Numbered from the stretch's first letter, positions 1 through 9,061 are shown. The stretch: DNA of 64,000 bases from JAZDCZ01 sp046757925 (GCA_046757925.1 JBHHZE010000005.1:1-64000), one strand, 5' to 3'. Program-made: numbers and translations. Notes: generated by a model from the sequence alone, not told the origin.

Positions 1-344
1 CGACGGGCGGACGACGCGACATCCGGGCTTTGCGGTGAGTCAGCGGCAACGCAAGAGAGTGGAAGAGATCTTTGGTTGGGGCAAGACGGTGGGGCTGTTA
101 CGGAAACTGCGGCACCGCGGGACTGCGCGCGTGGAGTGGGTGTTCACCTTCACGGCCGCGGTGTACAACCTGGTCCGGATGCGGACGCTGTCCCAGCCGG
201 CGGCGTGCACGTAGGGCGTCGACGCAGTGCCCCGGGGCGTCCACACGCCATCGGTGAACCGCCGCTGCCTCGAATGGCCCGGCACGAACCGATGCCATCC
301 CGCTAGAAGCGCCTGCCTCAGCAGCAATTTTTCCGCAACCTGCT
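1..344 (+). mobile_element. Right end of an IS5-family insertion sequence (partial)
   Basis: The window opens inside an insertion sequence. It contains the 3' end of a transposase gene (stop at 212-214), about 110 bases of non-coding tail, and a probable terminal inverted repeat near 328-344 (reading TTTTTCCGCAACCTGCTA), which resembles the ends of known IS5-type elements. The left end and its matching repeat lie outside the window, so neither the inverted repeat nor a target duplication can be confirmed. The last bases of the presumed repeat (CTA at 343-345) form the stop codon of the neighbouring minus-strand cytochrome gene. Confidence 0.7.
2..214 (+). CDS. IS5-family transposase, C-terminal fragment
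   Basis: Frame 2 is open from the left edge to TAG at 212-214 and gives about 70 residues. It contains an R-x3-E-x6-K arrangement (RKRVEEIFGWGK), the signature around the third acidic residue of the DDE catalytic triad of IS4/IS5 transposases, followed by a FTAAVYNLVRM segment near the end, also typical of IS5 transposases. The start and the first two catalytic aspartates lie outside the window, so whether the full gene is intact cannot be judged. Confidence 0.8.
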   Translation, partial: DGRTTRHPGFAVSQRQRKRVEEIFGWGKTVGLLRKLRHRGTARVEWVFTFTAAVYNLVRMRTLSQPAACT

Positions 345-795
345 AAGGCTTAACCGCCTCGAAGCTGATCTGATTCAGGAACTCGGTACGACTCTTGAGC
401 GCCGTCTTGCCAGCCGGGAACTCATTGGCGAACAATATGAACGCGAGAATATTGGCCTTGTCCTGCCGGCTCACACTGCGCGGCTTGTCTTGCGGCATGG
501 ACGTGCGCAGCCGCTCGAACAGGGCTCCTACCGTGAGCCCGTTCCAGTTCCAGACGAACTCTCCACCGCTCAGTGCCGGAGCCATCTCGCCGCCCATTAG
601 GTCGGGGCCATGACATCGGGCGCATTCCTTGGAATAGAGCGGCTCGCCGCGCTCGGCCTGCTCCAGCGTGTAGATGCCGTCCCACACCGAGCGGCCTTGC
701 GGGAACGAGCTAGTTCCCGCAGCCGCGATCGGTGCGATTGCGGCTACGATCGCAATCGCAAGCACGCGCGAGCGCACACCCCCGCTAATCCGCAT
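343..795 (-). CDS. Secreted class I cytochrome c, partner of the PQQ dehydrogenase
   Basis: A 150-residue protein with an N-terminal signal peptide (residues 1-26), one haem c site CARCH (58-62) and a plausible axial methionine in TSMPQ (Met100). Single-haem periplasmic cytochromes of this size usually carry electrons from a quinoprotein dehydrogenase towards the respiratory chain. The ATG at 793-795 overlaps the 3' end of the upstream PQQ dehydrogenase gene by 11 bases, so the two are translationally coupled. The stop codon TAG (343-345) overlaps the presumed terminal repeat of the adjoining insertion sequence; the protein may therefore end a little earlier or later than its ancestor, although the FEAVKP end looks normal for such cytochromes. 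Confidence 0.85.
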   Translation of the reverse strand: MRISGGVRSRVLAIAIVAAIAPIAAAGTSSFPQGRSVWDGIYTLEQAERGEPLYSKECARCHGPDLMGGEMAPALSGGEFVWNWNGLTVGALFERLRTSMPQDKPRSVSRQDKANILAFILFANEFPAGKTALKSRTEFLNQISFEAVKP

Positions 796-2890
796 CGGGC
801 AAGCTGAACGCGAGGTACTCGCCCGAATAACTGCCGCCGCTCACGGCAACCACTATGTACTGCTTGCCGTCCACCATATACGTCATCGGCGAGCCGCTCT
901 GCGGAGCTGGCATGTACACGGCGCCAACTTCTTCGCCGGTCGCCTTGTTGTAAGCACGTAGCATCGCGCCGCGCGGATGATCGTCCGTCGTCGTAATGCG
1001 GGGATCGCCGAGTATTACCAACGTCTTGGTTACGACCAGCCCAACACTGCTGCGCTGGCCGGTCTTGGGGATGTCCATGCCCTGAAGCGCCGGGTGGTGG
1101 CGTATGTTGTCCGGCGTGTCACCGTGCGGCACCCGCCACACGATGTCACCGCGATCCAGATCGATCGCCGCCAGGACTCCGTAGGGCGGCTTGAGGATCG
1201 GCAGGCCCTGGACGTTGAGTCCGCCACGACGGGCGCGAGTTGGTCTGCGTCGTGGTCTCTCCCGCTTGGGGGCGTCGGGGTTGGTACCCGTTCCTGCTGC
1301 TTCCAGCAGCCGGAACGGCTCTCCTACCACGCCCGCCTGGTACGGAAGGTCCGAGAACCCCTCCGGCGGTGGGGCGAGCGAGACACCGCTGATCGCCGAT
1401 GTGTTTGCCTGCACGTATACGGTGTGTGTTTCGGGATCGTACCCGCCACCGGGCCAGTTGGTACCGCCGCTCGCATTACCCAAGTTGATTGCGCCGAGCA
1501 GTCCGTCCGTGTGGCCGATGATGGGTGGGTTGTACAATACTCCGTCGTACCACTTGTAGCGTTCGAGATTCTTGAGTGCCTGCGCGCGCATTTCGGGGGT
1601 GAAGTCGATCAGATCGTCGGGCACGTGAAGTATGCTGCGGCCGTACATCGGCGGCTTGGTCGGTATCGGCTGTGTCGGAGCGTACCACTCGCCCGGCACG
1701 TCGCCCTTGGGCTGGGGTACCTCCTCGATGGGCCACACCGGTTTGCCCGTGACCCGATCGAACACGTACAGGAAGCCCTGCTTGCTCGGCACCGCCACTG
1801 CTTTGATAGCTCTTCCGTCGACGTTGATGTCGGCCAGGATCGGCGCCGACGACATGTCGTGGTCCCAGATTGGATGGTGCACGAACTGGAAGTGCCACTT
1901 TCGTTCGCCCGTGGCGAGATCGACACAGACCAGGCTCTCACCGAAAAGATTGTCGCCCGGTCGCATCCCCCCGTAGAAGTCCGACGTGGGTGACTCGACC
2001 GGGAGGTAAACCAACCCGAGTTCCGCATCCACGGTGATCTGGGTCCAGACTCCGGTATTGCCGTTGATGGCCCAGGAATCGTTCAACCATGTGTCGTTGC
2101 CGAATTCGCCCGGCCGTGGTATAGGATTGAACGTCCAAATGAGACGTCCCGTACGCACGTCGAACGCGCGGACAAGCCCCTTGGCGTTGTTGTGCGTGGT
2201 GACGGTCATTCCTTCCTTCATGGCCGAACCCACGATCACAACGTCGTTGACCACGGTCGGGGTAGAGTGGAGGCCGAGCTCACCGCTCACCAGATCGATC
2301 TGCTGGTCTCTGCCGTAAACAGCACCGACTTTCAAATCCACGATCCCGTTTTCCCCGAACGAACTGATGGGATCGCCGGTCTTGGCGTCGAGGGCGATGA
2401 GTCTATACCCGGGAGTTACAAAGAGTACGCGGTCGTCGCCCTGGCCGTCGGTCCAGTACGACAGGCCGCGGCCCGACAGCTGTCGTGGGGCGAGCCCTCC
2501 GCGCAGGCCTTCGCGCAGGCTGTACATCCAGATTAACTCTCCGGTCTTGGCGTCGAGCGCGATGGCGGCGCGGCGTGTTCCGGCGGTGGTGTACAGTACG
2601 TCACCGATCATGAGCGGCGTTCCCTCCAACTTGTATTCGGGACGCGAGCCCAGATTGTCGGTTTTGAAACGCCAGGCTATCTCGAGGTCGTTGAAGTTGG
2701 ACGCGTCGATCTGATCGAGCGGCGAGTACCGGGTGCCCTTCAAGTCGGCGGTGTACAGCGGCCACTCTCCATTTGCGGTGCTCGGCTGGCCACCGCTGCC
2801 GGCCTGCGCAGTGGCGTTCGGAGTGAACCACACGAGCCCCACTGCGAGAAACGCAAAAGCTTGTACCGTTTGAAACGTCTTTCGCGACAT
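785..2890 (-). CDS. PQQ-dependent (quinoprotein) dehydrogenase, glucose-dehydrogenase-like
   Basis: A 701-residue secreted eight-bladed quinoprotein. A signal peptide (1-29, ending TAQA) is followed by GEWPLYTADLKGTRYSPL, the usual opening of PQQ dehydrogenases, then repeated tryptophan-docking blades such as ALDAKTGELIWMY. The segment HHPIWDHDMSSAP (338-350) and the lysine in VPSKQGFLYV (Lys370) match the catalytic Asp and PQQ-contacting Lys of membrane glucose dehydrogenases; no adjacent-cysteine disulfide of methanol dehydrogenases was seen. It would oxidise an alcohol or sugar in the periplasm and pass electrons to the overlapping cytochrome c gene downstream. A GGGGAG ribosome site lies 6 bases before the ATG. 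The substrate cannot be told from the sequence. Confidence 0.9.
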   Translation of the reverse strand: MSRKTFQTVQAFAFLAVGLVWFTPNATAQAGSGGQPSTANGEWPLYTADLKGTRYSPLDQIDASNFNDLEIAWRFKTDNLGSRPEYKLEGTPLMIGDVLYTTAGTRRAAIALDAKTGELIWMYSLREGLRGGLAPRQLSGRGLSYWTDGQGDDRVLFVTPGYRLIALDAKTGDPISSFGENGIVDLKVGAVYGRDQQIDLVSGELGLHSTPTVVNDVVIVGSAMKEGMTVTTHNNAKGLVRAFDVRTGRLIWTFNPIPRPGEFGNDTWLNDSWAINGNTGVWTQITVDAELGLVYLPVESPTSDFYGGMRPGDNLFGESLVCVDLATGERKWHFQFVHHPIWDHDMSSAPILADINVDGRAIKAVAVPSKQGFLYVFDRVTGKPVWPIEEVPQPKGDVPGEWYAPTQPIPTKPPMYGRSILHVPDDLIDFTPEMRAQALKNLERYKWYDGVLYNPPIIGHTDGLLGAINLGNASGGTNWPGGGYDPETHTVYVQANTSAISGVSLAPPPEGFSDLPYQAGVVGEPFRLLEAAGTGTNPDAPKRERPRRRPTRARRGGLNVQGLPILKPPYGVLAAIDLDRGDIVWRVPHGDTPDNIRHHPALQGMDIPKTGQRSSVGLVVTKTLVILGDPRITTTDDHPRGAMLRAYNKATGEEVGAVYMPAPQSGSPMTYMVDGKQYIVVAVSGGSYSGEYLAFSLPDAD

Positions 2891-3008
2891 CGTTTGCTCC
2901 CCTGTTTGATGGATAAACTGCCACGGATTATTTGACTAGAGCGCGGATACTTTGTTTTCAGACATCTGCGTTCCAGAACAATCAGCCGCGGCAGTCTATC
3001 CGTTAGAT

Positions 3009-4034
3009 CTACTTCTTGACATACTTCCTGAGCATCTTTGGCCCTACCTCGGCTCCGTACACGTTGCCCGCCGCGTCCGCTGCAACGCCCTCCGCACCGC
3101 TGGTACCGGAGTGGTCGGGGTCCGGTTCGGGATCCGGAATGAACGCCGTGACGAATCCGTCCTTGATGCTCCCGATCCGGATGCCGCGCTTCCATCCCGG
3201 GTTCCTCCTGGTGTTGGACTCGGAATCGGCCGAGTACAGAATGTCGTTCCGGTCGATGAATAGTCCGCTGGGCCTACCGAATTGTGTCCAGGTCGCGATG
3301 TAATTCCCGTCCTGATCGAAGATCTGCACCCGATTGTTGTGCCGGTCGCCCACGAACAACCGGCCTTGAGAGTCCATCGCGAGCGCGTGCGGGTCTTCGA
3401 ACTCGTCGTTGCCGGATCCCGTCTTTCCCCACGACTTGATGAACTTCCCGTCGCTCGAAAACTTGACGATGCGGTTGTCGTCACCGCGGCCCAAGTGTCC
3501 GACCGCGACAAAAATGTCGCCATTAGGGGCTACGAGCACGTCTGACGGCCCGTTGAAACTGTCTGGACCGTCGCCGGTGCCACCGGGAGTGCCCAGGGCC
3601 ATCAGCAGATCTCCGTCGGGGCTGAATTTGAAGACCTGATAGCCTTTGCCGTTTTCCCTCCCCGTGTCCGTCACCCACACGTTGCCGCCCTTATCCACGT
3701 GGATGCCGTGGGGCATTACGATCAAGCCGGCGCCGAAGCTCTTGAGGAGTTTGCCCGACCGATCGAACAATAAGATCGGGTCGACAGCGTCCTTACCGGC
3801 GCAACTGTTCTGCCCGCACCGCTCGGCCACCCATATGTTGCCGCTCCCGTCGCGCGCCGGAAAAACCGCGCTCGTAGATCCCCACGTTCTCCCTTGAGGA
3901 AGCTTTCCCCAAACTCCGGCGACTGTACGATAGGGATTGGGCGCGCTGTTTTGAGCGTGTGCCACCCCGAAGACGGAGATCGTCACGATAGAGACGATCC
4001 CGAACGTGCCTGTCACTCGACCCAGATACGACAT
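3009..4034 (-). CDS. Secreted NHL-repeat beta-propeller protein
   Basis: The chosen ATG (4032-4034) has a GGAGG ribosome site 7 bases upstream and starts a good signal peptide ending AHAQ; the reading frame stays open 192 bases further upstream but that part overlaps the next gene. The 341-residue product has repeated NHL blades (PHGIHVDKGGNVWVTDTG, PSDVLVAPNGDIFVAVG, PHALAMDSQGRLFVGD). Such propellers act as binding or, in some families, lyase scaffolds in the periplasm; the ligand is unknown. Its position just upstream of the PQQ dehydrogenase, and the second NHL gene at 5.6 kb, suggest a shared oxidation or scavenging function, but this is inference. Confidence 0.85.
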   Translation of the reverse strand: MSYLGRVTGTFGIVSIVTISVFGVAHAQNSAPNPYRTVAGVWGKLPQGRTWGSTSAVFPARDGSGNIWVAERCGQNSCAGKDAVDPILLFDRSGKLLKSFGAGLIVMPHGIHVDKGGNVWVTDTGRENGKGYQVFKFSPDGDLLMALGTPGGTGDGPDSFNGPSDVLVAPNGDIFVAVGHLGRGDDNRIVKFSSDGKFIKSWGKTGSGNDEFEDPHALAMDSQGRLFVGDRHNNRVQIFDQDGNYIATWTQFGRPSGLFIDRNDILYSADSESNTRRNPGWKRGIRIGSIKDGFVTAFIPDPEPDPDHSGTSGAEGVAADAAGNVYGAEVGPKMLRKYVKK

Positions 4035-4069
4035 CGCAAGCCCTCCAGTAGGAACGGGAATTCTACGCT

Positions 4070-5455
4070 CTATTTCTTTGCTCCGATAGCCGCCTCGCCT
4101 GCGCCCCTCCCGCTCCCCAGGCGCCGTAGCATCGTGGCCGCACGTGGGCCCAGGATCGCCAGGGTCACAATCGAGATCGACCAGATCATGATACTCGCCA
4201 GCGGGACCGCGCCCAGCTTGGGCCAACTAAACTGATACTGGCTCAATACCGAGCCCCGCTCCGTCATCCAATGCCAGCCGGTGTGCGCGACCAGTGCCGA
4301 GAGGATGATCGTTCCTATCCGTTCCTTAGCGACAAACCGGAACAGGGCTTCGAGCGCGGGGATGAGCAGCAGGAGAACCAGAAGTTGCCCGAGTTCGACG
4401 CCGACATTGAACGACAAGAGCGAAGTCAACATGTGTGATCCCGCGAATTGGAGCTGGTCTCTCAGGGCGAACGAAAAGCCGAATCCATGGACCAGGCCAA
4501 ACCCGAAAGCGATCATCCAGCGATGCCTGGAATTTGCGCCCACGATGTTCTCGAGCGCCATATACACGATAGAAGCGGCGATCAGCGTCTCGACCAGCGG
4601 CGGAAACCACAGCGTGCCCGGCGCCAGATTGTAGGCGGACCCGATCAACGTTATCGAGTGCGCCACCGTGAATGCCGTGACGATCGGCACGAGGGCACGC
4701 AAGCGCCGGAACGGGATCACCAGGCAGAGCAGGAACAACAGGTGATCGATACCATCCAGGATGTGGTAGAACCCCCCTCTGACGAACCGCAGAGCCGCTT
4801 GGTGCCAGCGCGGATCCAGCCTGACCAGACCTGGATCGCCCCTGTACTCGAAGGCTCGAACGCCGCCGCCGGGCGGCAGAAACCGCAGCACGGTCACGAC
4901 CTTGAGCGCCAGTCGCTCGAACCTCGGGTGAATCGAAAACCTGGACCGATCCGACCGGATCGGATACTCGAGCAAGACGTCGAGCATCGCCTGGTTCCAA
5001 TAGAGGACCGTGGAGTCCGGCAGGCGTGGGCCGGTGACGTGAGCCAGCGCGCTCCCGTAACTGACAAAGGATCGGTCGGACGGGATCGATGCGCGTGCGG
5101 CAACGAGCTTGGCATTGCCGAGCGGAGTATCGCCCTCGTAGAACACGATGTTACCGGCGATCCAGAGCATTGCCGCTTGACGCAGCCGCGGGTCGGCTCG
5201 CGCTAAGTCCAGGTATCCCGGTCCCGAGAGTGGGAACTCCACATCGCGCATGGCCTCGAGCGGCACTCGAACGAGCAGGCGAAGTCGTTGCCCTTCCGGC
5301 TTTACGAATGCGTGGACGGTCACGTCGCTCGGGATGTCGTGGGGCGGGCGCGGGGGCGGAGGCGGCGAACCAAACGCCCGCGCCACGATCGGGCCCAGCA
5401 ACAGTGCGGCCAGAACGGTCGGCAGTGTGCGGAACTGTCGGAAATGTTGGAACAT
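4070..5455 (-). CDS. HupE/UreJ-family membrane protein with extracytoplasmic N-domain
   Basis: A 461-residue protein: signal-like segment, a soluble N-terminal region of about 230 residues, then about six transmembrane helices. The membrane part has GFYHILDGIDHLLFLLCLV and VTAFTVAHSITL, hallmark histidine- and aspartate-containing stretches of the HupE/UreJ family. Members near hydrogenase or urease genes move nickel; larger versions such as this one, with no such neighbours here, have no firm role. The start was placed at 5455 because the frame further upstream looks non-coding and runs into the divergent NHL gene. No strong ribosome site is visible. Confidence 0.75.
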   Translation of the reverse strand: MFQHFRQFRTLPTVLAALLLGPIVARAFGSPPPPPRPPHDIPSDVTVHAFVKPEGQRLRLLVRVPLEAMRDVEFPLSGPGYLDLARADPRLRQAAMLWIAGNIVFYEGDTPLGNAKLVAARASIPSDRSFVSYGSALAHVTGPRLPDSTVLYWNQAMLDVLLEYPIRSDRSRFSIHPRFERLALKVVTVLRFLPPGGGVRAFEYRGDPGLVRLDPRWHQAALRFVRGGFYHILDGIDHLLFLLCLVIPFRRLRALVPIVTAFTVAHSITLIGSAYNLAPGTLWFPPLVETLIAASIVYMALENIVGANSRHRWMIAFGFGLVHGFGFSFALRDQLQFAGSHMLTSLLSFNVGVELGQLLVLLLLIPALEALFRFVAKERIGTIILSALVAHTGWHWMTERGSVLSQYQFSWPKLGAVPLASIMIWSISIVTLAILGPRAATMLRRLGSGRGAGEAAIGAKK

Positions 5456-5636
5456 GCTTCTGTCCGGGGCGACCCTTTTTGAAGATCGGCAGAAAGATGC
5501 GTGCTCCGGAGCGATGTTGGCAAGCGAGTTGTTACGCGCAGCCGCTTCGGCGGCTATCTTGGTAAACGGTCCGGATAAGCCTGGTGCCTGGAAAGAGGCG
5601 TCTCGCCCGATGGTGTACCATGAAGGGGAGGAACCG

Positions 5637-6806
5637 ATGAAACGGTCGCGCGATCTTCTGATCCTCGGAGCTGCACTCGTGCTAGTGCTCGGGTTCGTCG
5701 TCAAGGGGGAAGAGACCAATGGTCAGGCGGGTACCGCCAAGGTGGCGCCGATGTTCGAGGTAGATCCGCTTTGGCCCAAACCGCTGCCCAACCACTGGGT
5801 TCTGGGGTCCGCTATCGGCGTGTCGGTGGACTCCCGCGATCACGTATGGATCGTCCATCGTGGGAACGGCAATGCGAGAACCGAACTCGGTGCGGCGCAA
5901 GATCCTCCGACCGGAGAGTGCTGTATTCCCGCCCCAAACGTTCTCGAGTTCGATCAGGATGGCAATCTCCTGAGGCACTGGGGCGGCCCCGGTGAGGGCT
6001 ACGACTGGCCCGAGTCGAACCACGGGATCACGATCGACAACAAGGACAACGTGTGGATCGGCGGCAACGGCCGGAACGACGCTCATATCCTCAAGTTCGC
6101 GCGGGATGGCACTTTCTTGATGCAATTGGGTCATCCGGGACAGAGTGGAGGCAGTCACGATACCGTCAACTTCGGGCGCGTGGCCAAGATCTCGTTCGAC
6201 ATAGCGGCCAACGAGGCGTATATCGCCGACGGATACGGCAACAAGCGTGTGGCGGTGATCGATATGGACACGGGCAAGTTCAAGCGCTATTGGGGTGCGT
6301 ACGGCCACGACCCCGACGACACCGACATCGGTCGTTACAATCCAGACGAAGCCCCGGCTCAGCAGTTCCGTAACCCCGTCCACTGTGCCGAACCCACAAA
6401 TGACGGGCTCGTGTATGTGTGCGACCGCCCGAACGACCGGATTCAGGTATTCCGCAAAGATGGCACGTTCGTGAACGAGGTATTCATAGCGCCGCGCACC
6501 CTGGGAGACGGGTCGGTGTGGGACATCGCGTTTTCCAGGGACCCGGAGCAGAAGTTCCTCTACCTGGCCGACGGCAAGAACATGAAGGTCTACATTATCG
6601 AGCGGGCCACCATGGAGATCTTGACGAGTTTCGGAGACGGCGGACGACAGCCCGGTGCGTTCTTCGCCGTGCACAGTATCGCCACCGATTCCAAGGGCAA
6701 CATTTACACTACGGAGACATACGAGGGGAAACGGGTTCAGAAGTTCGTCTATAAGGGTCTGGGGCCGGTGACTAAGAAAAACCAGGGAGTTGTGTGGCCG
6801 CACTAA
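5637..6806 (+). CDS. Membrane-anchored or secreted NHL-repeat propeller protein
   Basis: The ATG at 5637 follows GGGGAGG by 5 bases and begins MKRSRDLLILG, a signal peptide or anchor (residues 4-22). The 389-residue product has NHL blades with conserved NGITIDNKD-type turns (NHGITIDNKDNVWIGG, HSIATDSKGNIYTTE). It resembles peptidyl-alpha-hydroxyglycine lyase-like/NHL proteins common in this kind of genome; enzymatic activity is not shown. It is divergent from the HupE-like gene with about 180 bases between the starts, which should hold both promoters. A 10-bp tandem repeat starts right after its stop codon. Confidence 0.85.
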   Translation: MKRSRDLLILGAALVLVLGFVVKGEETNGQAGTAKVAPMFEVDPLWPKPLPNHWVLGSAIGVSVDSRDHVWIVHRGNGNARTELGAAQDPPTGECCIPAPNVLEFDQDGNLLRHWGGPGEGYDWPESNHGITIDNKDNVWIGGNGRNDAHILKFARDGTFLMQLGHPGQSGGSHDTVNFGRVAKISFDIAANEAYIADGYGNKRVAVIDMDTGKFKRYWGAYGHDPDDTDIGRYNPDEAPAQQFRNPVHCAEPTNDGLVYVCDRPNDRIQVFRKDGTFVNEVFIAPRTLGDGSVWDIAFSRDPEQKFLYLADGKNMKVYIIERATMEILTSFGDGGRQPGAFFAVHSIATDSKGNIYTTETYEGKRVQKFVYKGLGPVTKKNQGVVWPH

Positions 6807-6890
6807 TCGAGGACGGTCGAGGACGGTCGAGGACGGTCGAGGACGGTCGAGGACGGTCGAGGACGGGCAAAGGCGGTCTAGGGCGGCCCA
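6807..6890. repeat. 10-bp short tandem repeat (GGACGGTCGA)n
   Basis: Five perfect head-to-tail copies of GGACGGTCGA occupy 6811-6860, preceded by a partial unit (TCGA, 6807-6810) and followed by three decayed units to about 6890. The array begins at the base after the TAA of the NHL gene and ends about 60 bases before the next start codon. It lies in untranslated DNA, so copy-number change would alter spacing or RNA structure rather than protein. Confidence 0.9.
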
Positions 6891-6951
6891 AGACGATTGG
6901 TCCGCACGAGAAGCAGAGGCCATCATCCAAGAACAGAAGGGGGTGACCGAC

Positions 6952-7602
6952 ATGAGCAAGATGCGATTTCTTCTGGCAGCATTGCCGCTGGCTTTGGTGG
7001 GTTCGACCTCGGCGCCGATCCAGGATTCGGCAATGAGTTTCTTCATCACGAGTGTGGGCCCGGGCAACGGAGCGGATTTGGGTGGCCTGGCCGGAGCAGA
7101 CCGGCACTGCCAGATGCTCGCAGAAGCCGCCGGTTCCAAGAACAATACGTGGCACGCCTATCTCAGCACCATCGCCTCCGGCGGACAGGCGGCCGTCAAC
7201 GCCCGTGATCGCATCGGCTCAGGACCCTGGTACAATGCGAAGGGTGTCATGATCGCCAAGAGTGTCGCCGATCTCCACGGCGACTCCAACAACCTGACGA
7301 AAGAGACCCAGCTCAACGAAAAGGGTGAGATAGTGAACGGCAGGGGCGATCGCCCGAACATGCACGACATCCTGACAGGCTCGAATCTCGACGGAACGGC
7401 GTTTACCGCTGAGGGCTACACGAATTGCGACAACTGGACCAGCAGTGGTGAGGGCAGTGCCCGGGTAGGCCACCACGACCGCCAGGGCGGCGGCCAGAAC
7501 CCCACGTCGTGGAATTCAGCTCACAACTCGAGAGGCTGCAGCCAGAAGAACCTGCAAGGTACAGGCGGCAACGGGCTGTTCTACTGTTTCGCCGTCAATT
7601 GA
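6952..7602 (+). CDS. Secreted endostatin/lectin-like protein
   Basis: A 216-residue protein with a signal peptide (about 1-22). The segment FFITSVGPGNGADLGGLAGAD followed by a cysteine and an aromatic-rich body resembles bacterial endostatin-like proteins (for example the leptospiral Len proteins), which have a C-type-lectin-like fold and bind host or matrix ligands. Four cysteines (two in CDNW and GCSQ segments, one early, one in FYCF) could form disulfides. The start is preceded by AGAAGGGGGTG. The last eight bases overlap the convergent kinase gene. The role in a presumed free-living bacterium is unknown; the family assignment is from memory of motifs. Confidence 0.6.
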   Translation: MSKMRFLLAALPLALVGSTSAPIQDSAMSFFITSVGPGNGADLGGLAGADRHCQMLAEAAGSKNNTWHAYLSTIASGGQAAVNARDRIGSGPWYNAKGVMIAKSVADLHGDSNNLTKETQLNEKGEIVNGRGDRPNMHDILTGSNLDGTAFTAEGYTNCDNWTSSGEGSARVGHHDRQGGGQNPTSWNSAHNSRGCSQKNLQGTGGNGLFYCFAVN

Positions 7603-9061
7603 GGTGCCCCGCCGACGGTGATGAGTCGGGCCTCTGGTTGCCCCGCTCCAGAATTCCGTCGACCTCCACCCGGGCCTCCAATTCGTGATCGACCAGCTCA
7701 CCGATTTGCTTAGCGCGTTCGAGATGGAGCGTCAGGTCATCTACGGTGCCTTGACCGGCGCGGAGGCGCAACAGGGCTAACCGCACACTCTCGAGCGCTG
7801 CCACGGTGTCGGTCAGCCGCTCGCCGGTCTCGCCCTCTCTGCGCAGTCGCTCGGCCCTCTGCTCGAGGCGGTGTACGACATGCGGAACGTCTCCCAAGCG
7901 CCTGCGGTCTTGGGCAGATAGCGTGGAGTAAGCATCGACCGCAGCGCGGCCCAAGACGAACTCGGTCGCGTCGGTAGATGGTAGTACGGATACCTCTGGA
8001 GGTTTGAGCCCGGTTCCTGCAACCTTGAAGAACCAGCGTCCGAACCGCCCCGCCCATACCCGGTGCCATAGGCCGTCGAGACGGCGAAGCCAACGTCTCT
8101 TCAGAATGACATCCGCTTCTTCTTCCTGGACCCGCGCTTCGGCGAGCACGACCATAGTCGAGATTTCGGCATTGCGCACGAAGCTCCGAACCAGGGGCGG
8201 CGCACGGAAGTCGCGGCCCCGGGCCTCACCTACCAGGCGCGCAAGGTCGTCGCCGGTCTGGATGCGATTGGCCGGCTCTTTCTCTAAGCACCGGTCGATC
8301 ACCGACGCAAGCCGCTCGGGGATATTGGGAGTGATTTCCTTGATGGAAGGCGCCGGCTCTGACACCGCCTGCACGAGCATTGCGGGCACGTTCTTTCCCT
8401 CGAAGGGTGCCCTGCCCGACACGGCGTAGAAGAAGGTGGCGCCGAGTGAGTAGAGATCGCTGCGGGCGTCAACGACGTCGCCACAGGCCTGTTCCGGGCT
8501 CATGTAACGCGCGGTTCCAATGATCTCACCGGTTGGCGCGTCTTCTCCCACCCGTGCCACCTGAGCGATTCCAAAATCGGTGACCAGCGCGCGATCGGTC
8601 GCTTGGTCGATCATGATGTTGTCGGGCTTGATGTCGCGGTGCACTACGCCCCTCTGGTGCGCGTAAGCCAGGGCCCAAGCGACTTCCTGTAATAGCTTCA
8701 TTGCAAACCGCGGTGTGAGCGGACCGGATCGTTCGACCCGCGCGCGCAACGTCTCGCCGTCCACGTATCCCATCACGAAGAACACCATGTCACCGTGCTC
8801 TTCGACCAAGTGGATCGGGACAATGTTGGGATGCGCGAGGCCGGCAGCCGTCCGTGCCTCGCGCAAAAACCGCTCACGGTGCTCGGGCACCGCAGCCAAC
8901 TCGGGCGGCAGCAGCTTGATTGCCACCGGGCGGTCGAGCGCGACATCCCGCGCGAGCAGCACTATTCCCATTCCGCCCCTCCCCAACTCGCGCTCGATGG
9001 AGTAGCGGCCCGCCAAGATCTCTTGGAGAGATAGAAACTCTCCGCTGATCAGATTGGTCAT
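7595..9061 (-). CDS. Eukaryotic-like Ser/Thr protein kinase (PknB-type)
   Basis: A 488-residue protein. The kinase domain has all main motifs: GRGGMG loop (27-32), catalytic-pocket Lys49 in VAIK, HRDIKPDN (141-148), DFG (162-164) and a GTARYMSPEQ activation segment. From about residue 290 a basic, tryptophan-rich stretch and long charged helices follow (RLEQRAERLRREGET), suggesting a coiled-coil tail. No clear transmembrane helix, so it is probably cytosolic or peripheral. It is transcribed alone, convergent with the endostatin-like gene. Substrates are unknown. Confidence 0.92.
   Translation of the reverse strand: MTNLISGEFLSLQEILAGRYSIERELGRGGMGIVLLARDVALDRPVAIKLLPPELAAVPEHRERFLREARTAAGLAHPNIVPIHLVEEHGDMVFFVMGYVDGETLRARVERSGPLTPRFAMKLLQEVAWALAYAHQRGVVHRDIKPDNIMIDQATDRALVTDFGIAQVARVGEDAPTGEIIGTARYMSPEQACGDVVDARSDLYSLGATFFYAVSGRAPFEGKNVPAMLVQAVSEPAPSIKEITPNIPERLASVIDRCLEKEPANRIQTGDDLARLVGEARGRDFRAPPLVRSFVRNAEISTMVVLAEARVQEEEADVILKRRWLRRLDGLWHRVWAGRFGRWFFKVAGTGLKPPEVSVLPSTDATEFVLGRAAVDAYSTLSAQDRRRLGDVPHVVHRLEQRAERLRREGETGERLTDTVAALESVRLALLRLRAGQGTVDDLTLHLERAKQIGELVDHELEARVEVDGILERGNQRPDSSPSAGHLN

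Noticed and set aside
977..1993. 338-codon plus-strand frame opposite the PQQ dehydrogenase
   Set aside because: It is the antisense shadow of a gene with complete quinoprotein motifs; its own sequence shows no domain.
4035..4226. 64-codon N-terminal extension of the first NHL gene
   Set aside because: It overlaps the HupE-like gene in another frame, lacks a signal peptide, and the internal ATG at 4034 has a GGAGG site and a proper signal sequence.
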